Positions 28,832 through 37,729 of a stretch of DNA of 56,513 nucleotides are shown piece by piece. Source of the DNA: Bacteroidaceae bacterium. GTDB taxonomy: Bacteria; Bacteroidota; Bacteroidia; Bacteroidales; Bacteroidaceae. The notes below the pieces were generated by a model that was given only the letters and a program-made list of their open reading frames with translations, did no database searches and had not been told where the DNA came from. A program made the position numbers and the translations under genes. Position 1 is the stretch's first letter. Each line of letters begins with the position of its first letter. Location of the stretch: the NCBI GenBank assembly GCA_017416805.1, contig JAFQBB010000017.1, forward strand, positions 1 through 56,513, given 5' to 3'.

Positions 28832-28875
28832 TACTTTCAATTTTTTTCTATTTCCTTATTATATATAATAGAATC

Positions 28876-30039
28876 TTATTCCTTTTGTTCTCTTTCTTTG
28901 AACTCCTTTACCGCTTCCTGTATATTAATCTTTTCAGTTCCCTTGAATGCTACAACAAACGCATCCTTAAACTTATCTGCCATTTTACGTTTGAGGCGCA
29001 TGATTTCATTATAATCAGTCGTTTCGCCATACGTATATTTGTACAGACCATTCTCTTTGTAGAAAAAGGCCTTCACGCCCTTCAATCTGCTACTACCTGC
29101 TGGCAAAGGAGAGGAAGTTGACAGAATCTGCAATTTGAAGACGGGAAGATTTTTTTCCTCTTCAAGGTGTCCATCTGCCTTGATACTCTTTTTCTCCACC
29201 TCTGCCTGCGCCTGATTTTCTGTCACCTCCACTGTAGGACTTTTCCCTATATTTGCTTTCGGACGCATCTGAGAATCCTTGTATGCCACAAATGCATTAT
29301 AAATACTCCGACTGAGGGCCTCAACACCTTTTTTGCTATTCAGATAAGTCTCTTCATCCGGTGTGGAGATATATCCCAATTCAACAAGTACACTGGGCAT
29401 GGATGTTTCTCTAAGAACCAGAAAACCGGCCTGATGCACCCCTTTATCTACCCGTTTGGCATAAGAGCGGAACTGGCTTTGTATCAACTTTGCCAATGAT
29501 ACACTTTGCTCCATGTGTTTGTCTTGCATAAATTCGAATACAATATAACTTTCAGCAGACTTGGGATTGAACCCTGCATACCTCTCTTTGTAATTCTCTT
29601 CGACCAGGATTACAGCATTTTCCCGCTGCGCCACCTCCAGTTTGTCATTGGCCCGATGCATACCCAGCGTGTAGGTTTCCGTACCGCGGGCTATACGTCC
29701 TTTGGGCAAAGCATTGGTATGGATTGATATAAACAAATCAGCTTTGGCTTTATTGGCAATCCGTGCTCGTTTGTCCAACGAAAGAAAGACATCCGTCTGG
29801 CGAGTGTACACAACACGGGTGTCCGGACAATTGTTCTCTATCAGTTTTCCCAAGGCCAATGCCACATTCAGATTGATCACCTTCTCTCGCGCTTTACGCC
29901 CTACTGCGCCAGGGTCCTTTCCTCCATGACCGGCATCGATAACAACGACAAAATCCCTGCTTGCCGCCATCCCTACCAAAGGCAGGAAAAACAGCAAACA
30001 CAAACAAACTACATGTAAAGAGATTTTCTGCAGTCTCAT
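28876..30039 (-). CDS. N-acetylmuramoyl-L-alanine amidase with C-terminal SPOR-like region
   Basis: 387 residues with a signal peptide (1-26, VGMAAS). Amidase_3 domain ~30-245: zinc ligands in VVIDAGHGGKDPGA and FISIHTNALP, Glu in VILVEENYKERY, and LVELGYISTPDEE. A Lys/Glu/Pro linker (~260-300) precedes a SPOR-like tail (FKLQILSTSSPLP...LYKYTYGETTDYNEIMRLK). It cleaves the amide bond between MurNAc and L-Ala, normally in daughter-cell separation. Confidence 0.95.
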   Translation of the reverse strand: MRLQKISLHVVCLCLLFFLPLVGMAASRDFVVVIDAGHGGKDPGAVGRKAREKVINLNVALALGKLIENNCPDTRVVYTRQTDVFLSLDKRARIANKAKADLFISIHTNALPKGRIARGTETYTLGMHRANDKLEVAQRENAVILVEENYKERYAGFNPKSAESYIVFEFMQDKHMEQSVSLAKLIQSQFRSYAKRVDKGVHQAGFLVLRETSMPSVLVELGYISTPDEETYLNSKKGVEALSRSIYNAFVAYKDSQMRPKANIGKSPTVEVTENQAQAEVEKKSIKADGHLEEEKNLPVFKLQILSTSSPLPAGSSRLKGVKAFFYKENGLYKYTYGETTDYNEIMRLKRKMADKFKDAFVVAFKGTEKINIQEAVKEFKEREQKE

Positions 30040-30058
30040 GAGTTCTTGAATGTGCCTG

Positions 30059-30066
30059 CAAAATTA
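30059..30066 (-). promoter_or_regulatory. -7 element of the amidase promoter
   Basis: TAATTTTG on the minus strand, 20 bp before the ATG. A divergent TAACTTTG (30162-30169, plus) serves the gene at 30198. Confidence 0.6.
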
Positions 30067-30197
30067 CTATATTTTTAATAGAACTGGAAAATATTTTATG
30101 GTTTTCAGTTAATCAAGACGAAAGATGCGCCTTTTCGGACACAACAAACATTATTTATGCGTAACTTTGCCACCAAAAACTAACATCCACAAAAATC

Positions 30198-32222
30198 ATG
30201 CATAACATATTGCAATTGTTGAAGAATTGGACTCTTCCCATAGCCATGCTGGTAGGTACAGGTGTTTATCTGCTATTTGCCCACCTGCCTTTTCTTTTTC
30301 CTTTAAAGCCGTGGATTCATGCAGCGACAAACATCCTTACTCCCACGTTGATATTCGTCATGCTGTTCGTAACATTTTGCAAAGTGCCATTACGCCAATT
30401 GAAACCCAGCCTTTGGCATCTTTGGCTAGCCCTTTTCCAAGTTGTATCCTGCATCATTGTGGCCGTCGCCATACTTTGTTCCTCACACTCCTACAAGCTC
30501 AACATAGCTGCCGAATCTTTCATGGTATGCATTATCTGCCCTACGGCCACCGCTGCAGCCGTCATCACGGAGAAGTTGGGTGGAAACCCTTCAAGCCTGA
30601 CCACTTACACCATCCTGTCCAATATTGTTGCTGCCATTACAATCCCCTTTGTTTTTCCTTTGGTAGAACCGCACGAAGGCGCATCCTTCAGCATGGCATT
30701 TGCCACTATCATGCAGAAGGTGTTTCCGCTGCTCATTTGCCCACTCATCACAGCCTTATTGCTACGCAGATACGCCTCCCGACTGATAGAAAAGATAACC
30801 TCCATACGCGATTTGGCTTTTTATTTATGGAGTGTGGCTTTAGCCATTGTGGTGGCACAGACTCTTCGTTCCATCGTACATAGCCAAGCCTCTTTATCCA
30901 CTTTGCTGCTTTTAGGGGCAAGTGGATTTGCCGCCTGTGCCATACAGTTCTTTTTAGGTAAAAGGATAGGAGGTTATTATAATGACCGCATCAGCGGCGG
31001 ACAAGCATTGGGACAGAAGAATACGGTTTTTGCCATTTGGCTTTCTTATACCTACTTGAACCCCATTTCCTCACTGGGGCCAGGCACCTACGTTCTGTGG
31101 CAGAATTTGTTTAACAGTTGGCAACTATGGTGCAAACGCAGAGCCGCATTGAGAAGCCGGACTGCTCCCTTTCTCCTGATTCCTCTTTTATCCTTCAGCA
31201 TATTATCTTGCGAACGGATAGAGATACCAGAAACACCGACAGCCCAAGAAGATTCCAAACAAGAAGAGCTATCCGCTCCATTGCCGGAAATTGGAGATGA
31301 ACAAGGGGTACGCAACGGGACTCAAGAAAATCCCTACAAGGTATCTGATATACAAAGATTGTATTCCCCCGACAGCATTATCAAAAACGTATGGGTTCAG
31401 GGCTACATTGTAGGTTATTTGGCAAGTACCAGCTACAAATCGGCCCGTTTTTCCGCATTGGAGGCAAGCGAAACAAATCTGCTGTTGGCCGACAATTATG
31501 ATGTGCAAGATATGGCTCGCTGTCTTCCTGTGGCACTGCCGGCCAAAGGCAACGTACGTCAAGAGTTGAACCTGAAAGACCATCCGGCGAACCACAAACG
31601 GATAGTCAGGCTGAAGGGGAACATCGAAACCTACTATACGGTTGCGGGCATGAAGGGAACCTCCGCCTACGTTTTCAATCAAGGTTCTGCAGCTGAAGAC
31701 ATGGAATATGCACAGGCTGTCAGCTCCTTTTATCATGACTTCACCGAAAACCAACCGGGAGATTCCCTCTCCTTGGAAGGGTGGACCACTTTAGGTCCTT
31801 CGTCAGGTTATTGGCACATCGGACACACCCGAACCAACAAGTTTGCAACCATTACCCACACTGATTCCATCCCCGGACATCCATTTGAATATTGGCTGAT
31901 ATCCCCACCTGTCAAGGTGGGGCAAATGAAGAATGCTGTCTTGACATTCCAGACTGCTTACAACCGTTGGGACGGCAAGACACAATTCGATGTGTTCGTT
32001 TTGGGAAAGAGAGTTCCCGAAGAAAGCTCGTCCATAGCAAGAATCAAAGCAGATATAGCTTGTCCGGAGGCCACACCCGAGCTGTCTTGGATATCATCCG
32101 GAGAGATAACATTCAATTCCTATTCAGGCCTCATCTATATCGGATTCAGATACAAGGGAGAGAGCCTTGCAACAGGAAACACTATATTCCGTCTTGACGA
32201 AATTCTACTCAGGGAGAAGTAA
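30198..32222 (+). CDS. BASS-type transporter fused to a lipoprotein-like C-terminal half
   Basis: 674 residues in one open frame. Residues ~1-300 have 8-9 hydrophobic helices with CPTATAAAVITEKLGGNPSS and SGGQALGQKNTVFAIWLSYT, typical of the bile acid:sodium symporter (BASS) family. Residues ~322-340 then read like a lipoprotein signal (PFLLIPLLSFSILSC), with Cys followed by an acidic, Pro-rich linker. The rest (~370-674) looks extracytoplasmic: a DUF6359-like domain (GTQENPYKVSDIQRLY...VWVQGYIVGY) and a beta-sandwich (FEYWLISPPVKVG...YIGFRYKG). Either a genuine fusion, or a second gene starting at an internal TTG near residue 317. Confidence 0.75.
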   Translation: MHNILQLLKNWTLPIAMLVGTGVYLLFAHLPFLFPLKPWIHAATNILTPTLIFVMLFVTFCKVPLRQLKPSLWHLWLALFQVVSCIIVAVAILCSSHSYKLNIAAESFMVCIICPTATAAAVITEKLGGNPSSLTTYTILSNIVAAITIPFVFPLVEPHEGASFSMAFATIMQKVFPLLICPLITALLLRRYASRLIEKITSIRDLAFYLWSVALAIVVAQTLRSIVHSQASLSTLLLLGASGFAACAIQFFLGKRIGGYYNDRISGGQALGQKNTVFAIWLSYTYLNPISSLGPGTYVLWQNLFNSWQLWCKRRAALRSRTAPFLLIPLLSFSILSCERIEIPETPTAQEDSKQEELSAPLPEIGDEQGVRNGTQENPYKVSDIQRLYSPDSIIKNVWVQGYIVGYLASTSYKSARFSALEASETNLLLADNYDVQDMARCLPVALPAKGNVRQELNLKDHPANHKRIVRLKGNIETYYTVAGMKGTSAYVFNQGSAAEDMEYAQAVSSFYHDFTENQPGDSLSLEGWTTLGPSSGYWHIGHTRTNKFATITHTDSIPGHPFEYWLISPPVKVGQMKNAVLTFQTAYNRWDGKTQFDVFVLGKRVPEESSSIARIKADIACPEATPELSWISSGEITFNSYSGLIYIGFRYKGESLATGNTIFRLDEILLREK

Positions 32223-32255
32223 CCGTTCAACTTTTAGGCACGGATTTATATTTAT

Positions 32256-32310
32256 TGAGTCCACTTGAAAAAGTCATTTTGATCAAAAATGTCTTTTTCA
32301 AGTGGACTCA
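32256..32310. terminator. Bidirectional terminator between converging genes
   Basis: TGAGTCCACTTGAAAAAG (32256-32273) and its exact complement (32293-32310): an 18-bp perfect stem between the transporter fusion and glnA. Confidence 0.85.
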
Positions 32311-32352
32311 GTTATATTAGATATTTGAATTATGCCACACCTTCATGCATCC

Positions 32353-33855
32353 TTATCCGCAATGGAAATAGCGGTTCACGAGTTTCAGCATCTCCTCCTG
32401 ATTCGTACCGATGTCGGCACGGAGGGTACGGTCGCCATACGAACGGAGTTTCTTGATGATGCCATCAATCATAGCAGGACTGAACACGTTGTACTTCTCG
32501 AATGCGGCACGCTGACGCTCGATGCAATCGGCAGAAGCCTCACAACTGTCTGGCAGGCAAGCCAATGAGTTCAGCTTGTCGGCATTCTCCTTCTGGTGGA
32601 TATTCACGTTCACGTAAGTCTTTTCTGCAATCTCCAATGCATTGTCGAGCTCAAAACCATAACGGCAAGCTACGGCCAATCCGGCAATGAGCTGATAGAT
32701 GTCAGCCGAGCCATCCGGTGAACGCATCTCAACCGTCTGTTTCTGCGTAGTGTCGTAGTTGCTCTCTGCCTCCAAGGGGTTGGCAATCTTGCACATATCG
32801 CTCTTGGCCGCCCATCCGAGGGGAACGCGCACAAGCACCGAACGGTTGCGGTCGCCCCAACAGATGTTGGTGGGAGCCTCTTGATGAGGAACCAATCGGA
32901 AGTAAGAAGTGGGATTAGTGTTACCGAATGCGGTGATTGAGGGGGCCAACTCCATCATACCCGCAATGGCGCGACGGGCTGTAGCAGAGAGCACACCACC
33001 GTCCAACATCTGGTTCTGTCCGTCCTTTACGATGCGCATGTGGACATGGAGGCCCGAACCGGCCTTTCCTGCCGTAATCTTCGGAGCAAAGGTGATATCG
33101 TAGCCCATCTGATAACCCAAATTGCGGATAATCCATTTGGCAATCATCAACTGGTCGGCTGCATCTTCGGCATTCACGGGGAGGAACTCAATCTCGTTCT
33201 GCTCATAAATTTTGCCATCGATGGTGAAGTTGCCCACTTCTGAGTGTCCATACTTGATTTGTCCGCCAGCTTGTGCGATGTAAGCCATGCAGCGGGTGCG
33301 GAACTCGTTGAACTTGGCATAGGGGGCCGACTCGTGATAGCCCTTCTGGTCGGTAGCGGGAAACATTCCACAATCGGGTGCAATCACGTAGTACTCCAAT
33401 TCGCCCATGGCTTGAAACTCCATCCCCGTCACCTCGTTGAAGGCACGGCAAGCCTTGCGCAGAGTATTCTCTGGAGAACTTTCCAGTGGTTCACCATCCT
33501 TGTTGAAGTATGAGCAGAGCATCGACACGGTAGGAATCTCAGCAAACGGGTCGATGAAGGCCGTACTGAAACGAGGGAGCACATAGAGGTCGCTGCTGCC
33601 CGCTTCGATAAAGGGGAACAGGCTGCTGCCATCCACACGCTCGCCGCAAGTGAGGATAGCATCCAAGTATGCAGCGTTATTAATCACAAAATTCAGAGTC
33701 TTCAGTCGTCCGTCACCTGCCGGATACATGAAATTGACCATGCGGATATCATTCTGTTTGATATATCCAATGATGTCCGCCTTGGTAAACTCCTTACTCG
33801 GTTTTCCGAGTGCTGCCACCAACTTATTGGGGCACATTTCCAGTTCTTTGTTCAT
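32353..33855 (-). CDS. glnA: Glutamine synthetase (GS I-like catalytic family)
   Basis: 500 residues, much shorter than the ~700-residue GlnN (type III) common in Bacteroides. Beta-grasp N-terminus (IRMVNFMYPAGDGRLK) and catalytic domain with VDGSSLFPF, MGELEYYVIAP (metal Glu), EIEFLPVNAEDAADQ, GSGLHVHMRI (His of the substrate site) and EMRSPDGSADIY. It makes glutamine from glutamate, ammonia and ATP. The adenylylation-site tyrosine segment is not evident, so control may be by feedback or transcription. Single gene with its own promoter. Confidence 0.92.
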   Translation of the reverse strand: MNKELEMCPNKLVAALGKPSKEFTKADIIGYIKQNDIRMVNFMYPAGDGRLKTLNFVINNAAYLDAILTCGERVDGSSLFPFIEAGSSDLYVLPRFSTAFIDPFAEIPTVSMLCSYFNKDGEPLESSPENTLRKACRAFNEVTGMEFQAMGELEYYVIAPDCGMFPATDQKGYHESAPYAKFNEFRTRCMAYIAQAGGQIKYGHSEVGNFTIDGKIYEQNEIEFLPVNAEDAADQLMIAKWIIRNLGYQMGYDITFAPKITAGKAGSGLHVHMRIVKDGQNQMLDGGVLSATARRAIAGMMELAPSITAFGNTNPTSYFRLVPHQEAPTNICWGDRNRSVLVRVPLGWAAKSDMCKIANPLEAESNYDTTQKQTVEMRSPDGSADIYQLIAGLAVACRYGFELDNALEIAEKTYVNVNIHQKENADKLNSLACLPDSCEASADCIERQRAAFEKYNVFSPAMIDGIIKKLRSYGDRTLRADIGTNQEEMLKLVNRYFHCG

Positions 33856-33899
33856 AGGTCTTTATATTATTTGTCCATAAAATTCCATCATACAGCGGG

Positions 33900-33907
33900 C
33901 AAAGATA
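33900..33907 (-). promoter_or_regulatory. -7 element of the glnA promoter
   Basis: TATCTTTG on the minus strand, 45 bp before the ATG; matches TAnnTTTG. It lies about 130 bp from array C. Confidence 0.6.
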
Positions 33908-34036
33908 ATGCATGACAATCGGAGGACAAAATAAAACGGCTGATTTTTTCAGTTTCCCAATTGTTTTTCATGAGCAAGCGCCCTTTCAAAAGATTGCATC
34001 ACCTGTGCACGGGATGGCATTCAGCCGTACACTAAT

Positions 34037-34120
34037 TTGCATTTCCCAATGCACGATTGTGCATTACTCTGTGCACAGCAGTGCATTCAGCTATGCACAA
34101 CTGTGCATTGTGCCATGCAC
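34037..34120. repeat. Array C: RTGCAC-N4-GTGCAT repeats, 22-bp period
   Basis: TGCA cores lie at 34038, 34050, 34060, 34072, 34082, 34094, 34104 and 34116: spacing alternates 12,10,12,10,12,10,12, so every second core repeats at exactly 22 bp. Units read ATGCAC-GATT-GTGCAT, GTGCAC-AGCA-GTGCAT and ATGCAC-AACT-GTGCAT. Phased but degenerate cores can be followed back to GTGCAC at 34005. The array ends 5 bp before the stop codon of the GH28 gene (34126), i.e. directly downstream of it. Confidence 0.85.
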
Positions 34121-34125
34121 AATTC

Positions 34126-35778
34126 TCACTTCGCCAATTCCTTGTCAGTTGCTACTGCAATCACCCGATTCTTCACATACTGAAAGTTTTCCAACTCTGC
34201 ATTCTTCACTCCCTTCATTACAACGTAGGGCACTTCATCAGCCTTATCCACCTTCATGTTGCTCAGCTTGATGTCTTCCACATCCATCAGCACAATGGGC
34301 GGGCGCTTGTCCTCATTGATGGTTTCGAGTGTCACATTGTCAATGGTCACACCACGCGCATGGCTGATGAAAAGGCCGTATGCAGGCAATATGCCATGCG
34401 ATGAAGGTTCAGGATAGCCGTGCTCCATCTGTGGCACATCATAGGGGTCGCGTTCTTTCTTTTCGTCAACAGCCTGCGAACGGTTCCTACGGGTGTCAGG
34501 CGTACCGTTGGCTGCAGAGTTTGTGCGGGTAAAGAAGGAATTGGCACCACGCTGCAGTCTTACGTCCTCCATCGTCAACCCGCCACGATACTGGATGTGG
34601 ATGTTGCTCAAGGTAATGTCCTCAATCATGTGTCCCTCCAAACCGAAAATCATGGAAGCATAGCGGCAATCGGCATCCTTCACCACAATGTTGCTCAGCT
34701 TCACCCGTCGGATAACAGAGAAGGGTAATTCTTTCGGCCCGCGTGCACGGTTGCCCAAACGGACGTAGATGGGCGAGTTGCAAATGTCGCGCATAGCAAT
34801 GTTGTCGATGGTAATATCTTCAATGATGGCTCCATCCACCGTCTCCAATGCCAATCCACGGCAATGGTCGAAGGTGCAATTGCTGATGGTGATATTCTTG
34901 AATCCTCCGTTTGACTCAGTACCCATCTTGATACGTCCTGTCGGGCCGTCACGGTCGGGAGCGGCAGTGATGGTCTTTTGATAAGTACCGTCAAGCATTG
35001 TACCGGGGTCATAACCTGATACATGACAATTGGTGATGGTCACATTTTCCGTAGCCTTGGCATATCCCAATCCATAAGAGCATTTCAGCACAATGGCATC
35101 GTCGTTGAGCGTGTTTACCTGACAGTTGGAAACACGCACATTGGCACAACAGTCAATATCGAAGGCATCGCGGTTGGTGTCGCACCGCACATTGTCAATC
35201 GTCAGATTGTCCACTCCCGTGAGCAACATGGCAAAGTGTCCGCACTTGAGCATGCTGATGTCACGGATAGTCACATTGCGGCACTCTTTCAGAGCTATAG
35301 CCTTATTGGCAGCCGGGTGGCCGTTTTGTTTTGCTTGTCCGCGGGTGATACCTTCCGAACCGTCAATCAATCCGAAGCCTTCGATGGTAATATCATGCAA
35401 TCCGATACCCCATATCAGAGAGTTCTTCCAATGGCTGTGCCCAAAGTCCTGATAATCATCCGATAGGTTTTCTTCGGGCAGGTCATAGTGCATCGAATCA
35501 GTAGGGACTGCCGCCTTCAGCACCGCACCATGATCCAGATAAAGGGAAATGTTATTCTTCAAATGGATGGAATAGCTCTGATAGATTCCTGCAGGGAAAT
35601 AAACCGTACCTCCGCCTTTCTCTGATGCAGCTTCGATTGCCGCATTGATAGCAGGACTATCAATATGAGAGCCGTCACCCTTAGCCCCATAGTCCTTTAC
35701 GTTGTAGTATCCTCCCGTAGTAGCCCACGAACATAAGCTCATCATCAGAGCTGTCATCAGTGATAATAGTTTTTTCAT
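34126..35778 (-). CDS. Glycoside hydrolase family 28-like (polygalacturonase/pectin-type) protein
   Basis: 550 residues with a signal peptide (1-19, SLCSWA). The pectate-lyase-like N-terminal motif NVKDYGAKGDGSHIDSPAIN is followed by a right-handed parallel beta-helix with repeated DNVT/NITISN-type turns. The catalytic region has NRDAFDIDCC and LNDDAIVLKC (the Asp pair), as in GH28. Expected to hydrolyse galacturonan or similar side chains in the periplasm or at the surface. Follows the GH26 gene by 25 bp. No SusC/SusD pair is near. Confidence 0.88.
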   Translation of the reverse strand: MKKLLSLMTALMMSLCSWATTGGYYNVKDYGAKGDGSHIDSPAINAAIEAASEKGGGTVYFPAGIYQSYSIHLKNNISLYLDHGAVLKAAVPTDSMHYDLPEENLSDDYQDFGHSHWKNSLIWGIGLHDITIEGFGLIDGSEGITRGQAKQNGHPAANKAIALKECRNVTIRDISMLKCGHFAMLLTGVDNLTIDNVRCDTNRDAFDIDCCANVRVSNCQVNTLNDDAIVLKCSYGLGYAKATENVTITNCHVSGYDPGTMLDGTYQKTITAAPDRDGPTGRIKMGTESNGGFKNITISNCTFDHCRGLALETVDGAIIEDITIDNIAMRDICNSPIYVRLGNRARGPKELPFSVIRRVKLSNIVVKDADCRYASMIFGLEGHMIEDITLSNIHIQYRGGLTMEDVRLQRGANSFFTRTNSAANGTPDTRRNRSQAVDEKKERDPYDVPQMEHGYPEPSSHGILPAYGLFISHARGVTIDNVTLETINEDKRPPIVLMDVEDIKLSNMKVDKADEVPYVVMKGVKNAELENFQYVKNRVIAVATDKELAK

Positions 35779-35803
35779 GTTTTTATGTATTTAGGTTGTT
35801 ATT

Positions 35804-36781
35804 TCATTTCCAATTCTCCATTTCATCCAATGTAAGCACATCCGAATGATTATAAATACGTTTCAGTTCTTCCTTGTCGTGATTTGTCAAATGCCCCGTA
35901 TGCCACAACATCCACCACATCCACACGGTATTGTTCTTCTTGCATTCATCAGGATTTGGCAGAGTCCCACACTCGTGCAAGGGGATGAGCAAATCATCTC
36001 CATGCATTTTGACGATGGCATGATACAACTTTCCCTGTTCGTCTTTACTATATGTATCAGGACCAACAAGGTCGTAATACTCCTGTCCCGGATTGTAACT
36101 CTCATCCAGATTTCCACTATGCGGAAGGACCCAAATGAGGTTGTCCAATTTCCGCTCTTTCACTAAATAGTCATACATTGTTTGCCATAGTCGGACGAAC
36201 AATTCTCCTCCCCCCTTTCCATACCAAAACCAACGACCATCAAATTCATGCATAGGACGCCACAATACGGGGACTTTGGCCTCTTTCAGTTTTTCCAACC
36301 AACCAGCCACACGCTCCAAATCCTTCCACATAGCTACATATTCGGGGGTTCCCTCGTCAAAGCATCGGGCTACATCAATGGTCATCTTACTCTGTTCGTA
36401 GCCTTCCCCTTTTGTGGGTGCTCCCCAATGCCACATCAAAGTAGGTATCCCACCTCGTCTGTACCAATCAATCATCAACTCTACTTCGCGGGCGTTACTT
36501 CCCTCATGTATAAGGTCGTGCCCTCTGACCACAGGATATTTCCCCGTTACCTCATGTACATATTCTATCTCATCAATCCCCCAAGGTGCCCACATCTGTC
36601 CCGAAAGGGTCTTACCCTCTTTATGTATTCGTAGAAGTAATTTATACATAGCCTTAGCCTCCACACTGGCTTTCCGGTTCGAAAGTTTTTTCCTTATCCC
36701 TACGGCTTGTACATTCACACTAACCAACAACATTATCATAGCCAACAGGCGAAAGACATTTATAAGTTTCATCGTTTTCAT
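35804..36781 (-). CDS. Glycoside hydrolase family 26 (beta-mannanase-type)
   Basis: 325 residues with a signal peptide (1-26, SVNVQA). GH26 TIM barrel: LSGQMWAPWG, IPTLMWHWGAP, acid/base Glu179 in VLWRPMHEFDGRWFWYG and nucleophile Glu270 in LIPLHECGTLPNP. Expected to cleave beta-1,4-mannan linkages. It lies 23 bp after the EamA transporter gene and 25 bp before GH28, so the two hydrolases are probably co-transcribed. Confidence 0.92.
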   Translation of the reverse strand: MKTMKLINVFRLLAMIMLLVSVNVQAVGIRKKLSNRKASVEAKAMYKLLLRIHKEGKTLSGQMWAPWGIDEIEYVHEVTGKYPVVRGHDLIHEGSNAREVELMIDWYRRGGIPTLMWHWGAPTKGEGYEQSKMTIDVARCFDEGTPEYVAMWKDLERVAGWLEKLKEAKVPVLWRPMHEFDGRWFWYGKGGGELFVRLWQTMYDYLVKERKLDNLIWVLPHSGNLDESYNPGQEYYDLVGPDTYSKDEQGKLYHAIVKMHGDDLLIPLHECGTLPNPDECKKNNTVWMWWMLWHTGHLTNHDKEELKRIYNHSDVLTLDEMENWK

Positions 36782-36804
36782 CTCAATTCCTATTTACAGA
36801 CGTA

Positions 36805-37728
36805 TCATTTACCTTTATTTATTATATAGATACCACCAGTGGCCAACAAGGCGGCCATGAGATATTTCCAATAGAAAGGTTCATCCAGACAAAGGCATGA
36901 AGTGATAGCCCCAACTACCGGAATAAGCGAATTGAAGATAGCCACTTTGCCTACGGGGTTGCAACTGAGCAATTTATTGTAGAGTGTAAAACCCAATGTA
37001 GAAATGGCAATAAGCAAACCCAATATGACGATACCCATCACCGTCGCTTGAGGCAAAGTACCGCCCATCACCAAACCAGGAATTACCAACAGGGCACCAC
37101 CTATAGCCAAACTATAACCTGTACCGACAAAAACATCTACCCGTGTACGCAATCCACGTGTCATCAAACCTGCAGAAGCCGAGCAAAGTGCATTCAGGAT
37201 AATCATGCCATCGCCCCAAAAAGTAAATTTTCCGCTATCACCTCCACCTATATTGAGAGCCAATATACCGGCAAAACCGATGGCACACCCTATGATTTTG
37301 CGCGTAGTCAAGCGGTCACTCTTAAAAAACAGGCAAGCCAACAAAACCAAGAGGAACACTCCCAACGAATTGAGGATTGCTGCCCGTGCCCCCTCACTAT
37401 GCGACAAGCCTATGTAGAAGCAAGCATAATGTAATGTGGTGTTCAACAGGGCAAATGCCAACAGATACCACCAATTCCGCGGACGAGCCATCTTGAAATC
37501 CTTACCCTTTCCACGAGCAATGGCCAGCACTATCAATCCGGAGATGGCAAAACGAATACCGGCAAACAACATCTTGCTACCCGTCATCTCACTTGTAATG
37601 CCAAACTCACCAAAACCCAATTTGATGAGCGGATAGGCCCATCCCCAAGCAATAGCTGCCGTCAGAGCAAAAACAACTACCCATACAGGACGTTGGAATA
37701 TACTTGGCTTCGTCATTTCCATCTCCAT
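36805..37728 (-). CDS. EamA/DMT-family transporter
   Basis: 307 residues from ATG 37728, one base after the preceding gene's stop. Ten hydrophobic helices in two EamA repeats (LKLGFGEFGITSEM... and VIGAITSCLCLDEPFYWKYLMAALLATGGIYI). Drug/metabolite exporters of unknown substrate. Coupled to the upstream cvfB-like gene. Confidence 0.9.
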   Translation of the reverse strand: MEMEMTKPSIFQRPVWVVVFALTAAIAWGWAYPLIKLGFGEFGITSEMTGSKMLFAGIRFAISGLIVLAIARGKGKDFKMARPRNWWYLLAFALLNTTLHYACFYIGLSHSEGARAAILNSLGVFLLVLLACLFFKSDRLTTRKIIGCAIGFAGILALNIGGGDSGKFTFWGDGMIILNALCSASAGLMTRGLRTRVDVFVGTGYSLAIGGALLVIPGLVMGGTLPQATVMGIVILGLLIAISTLGFTLYNKLLSCNPVGKVAIFNSLIPVVGAITSCLCLDEPFYWKYLMAALLATGGIYIINKGK

Positions 37729-37729
37729 A

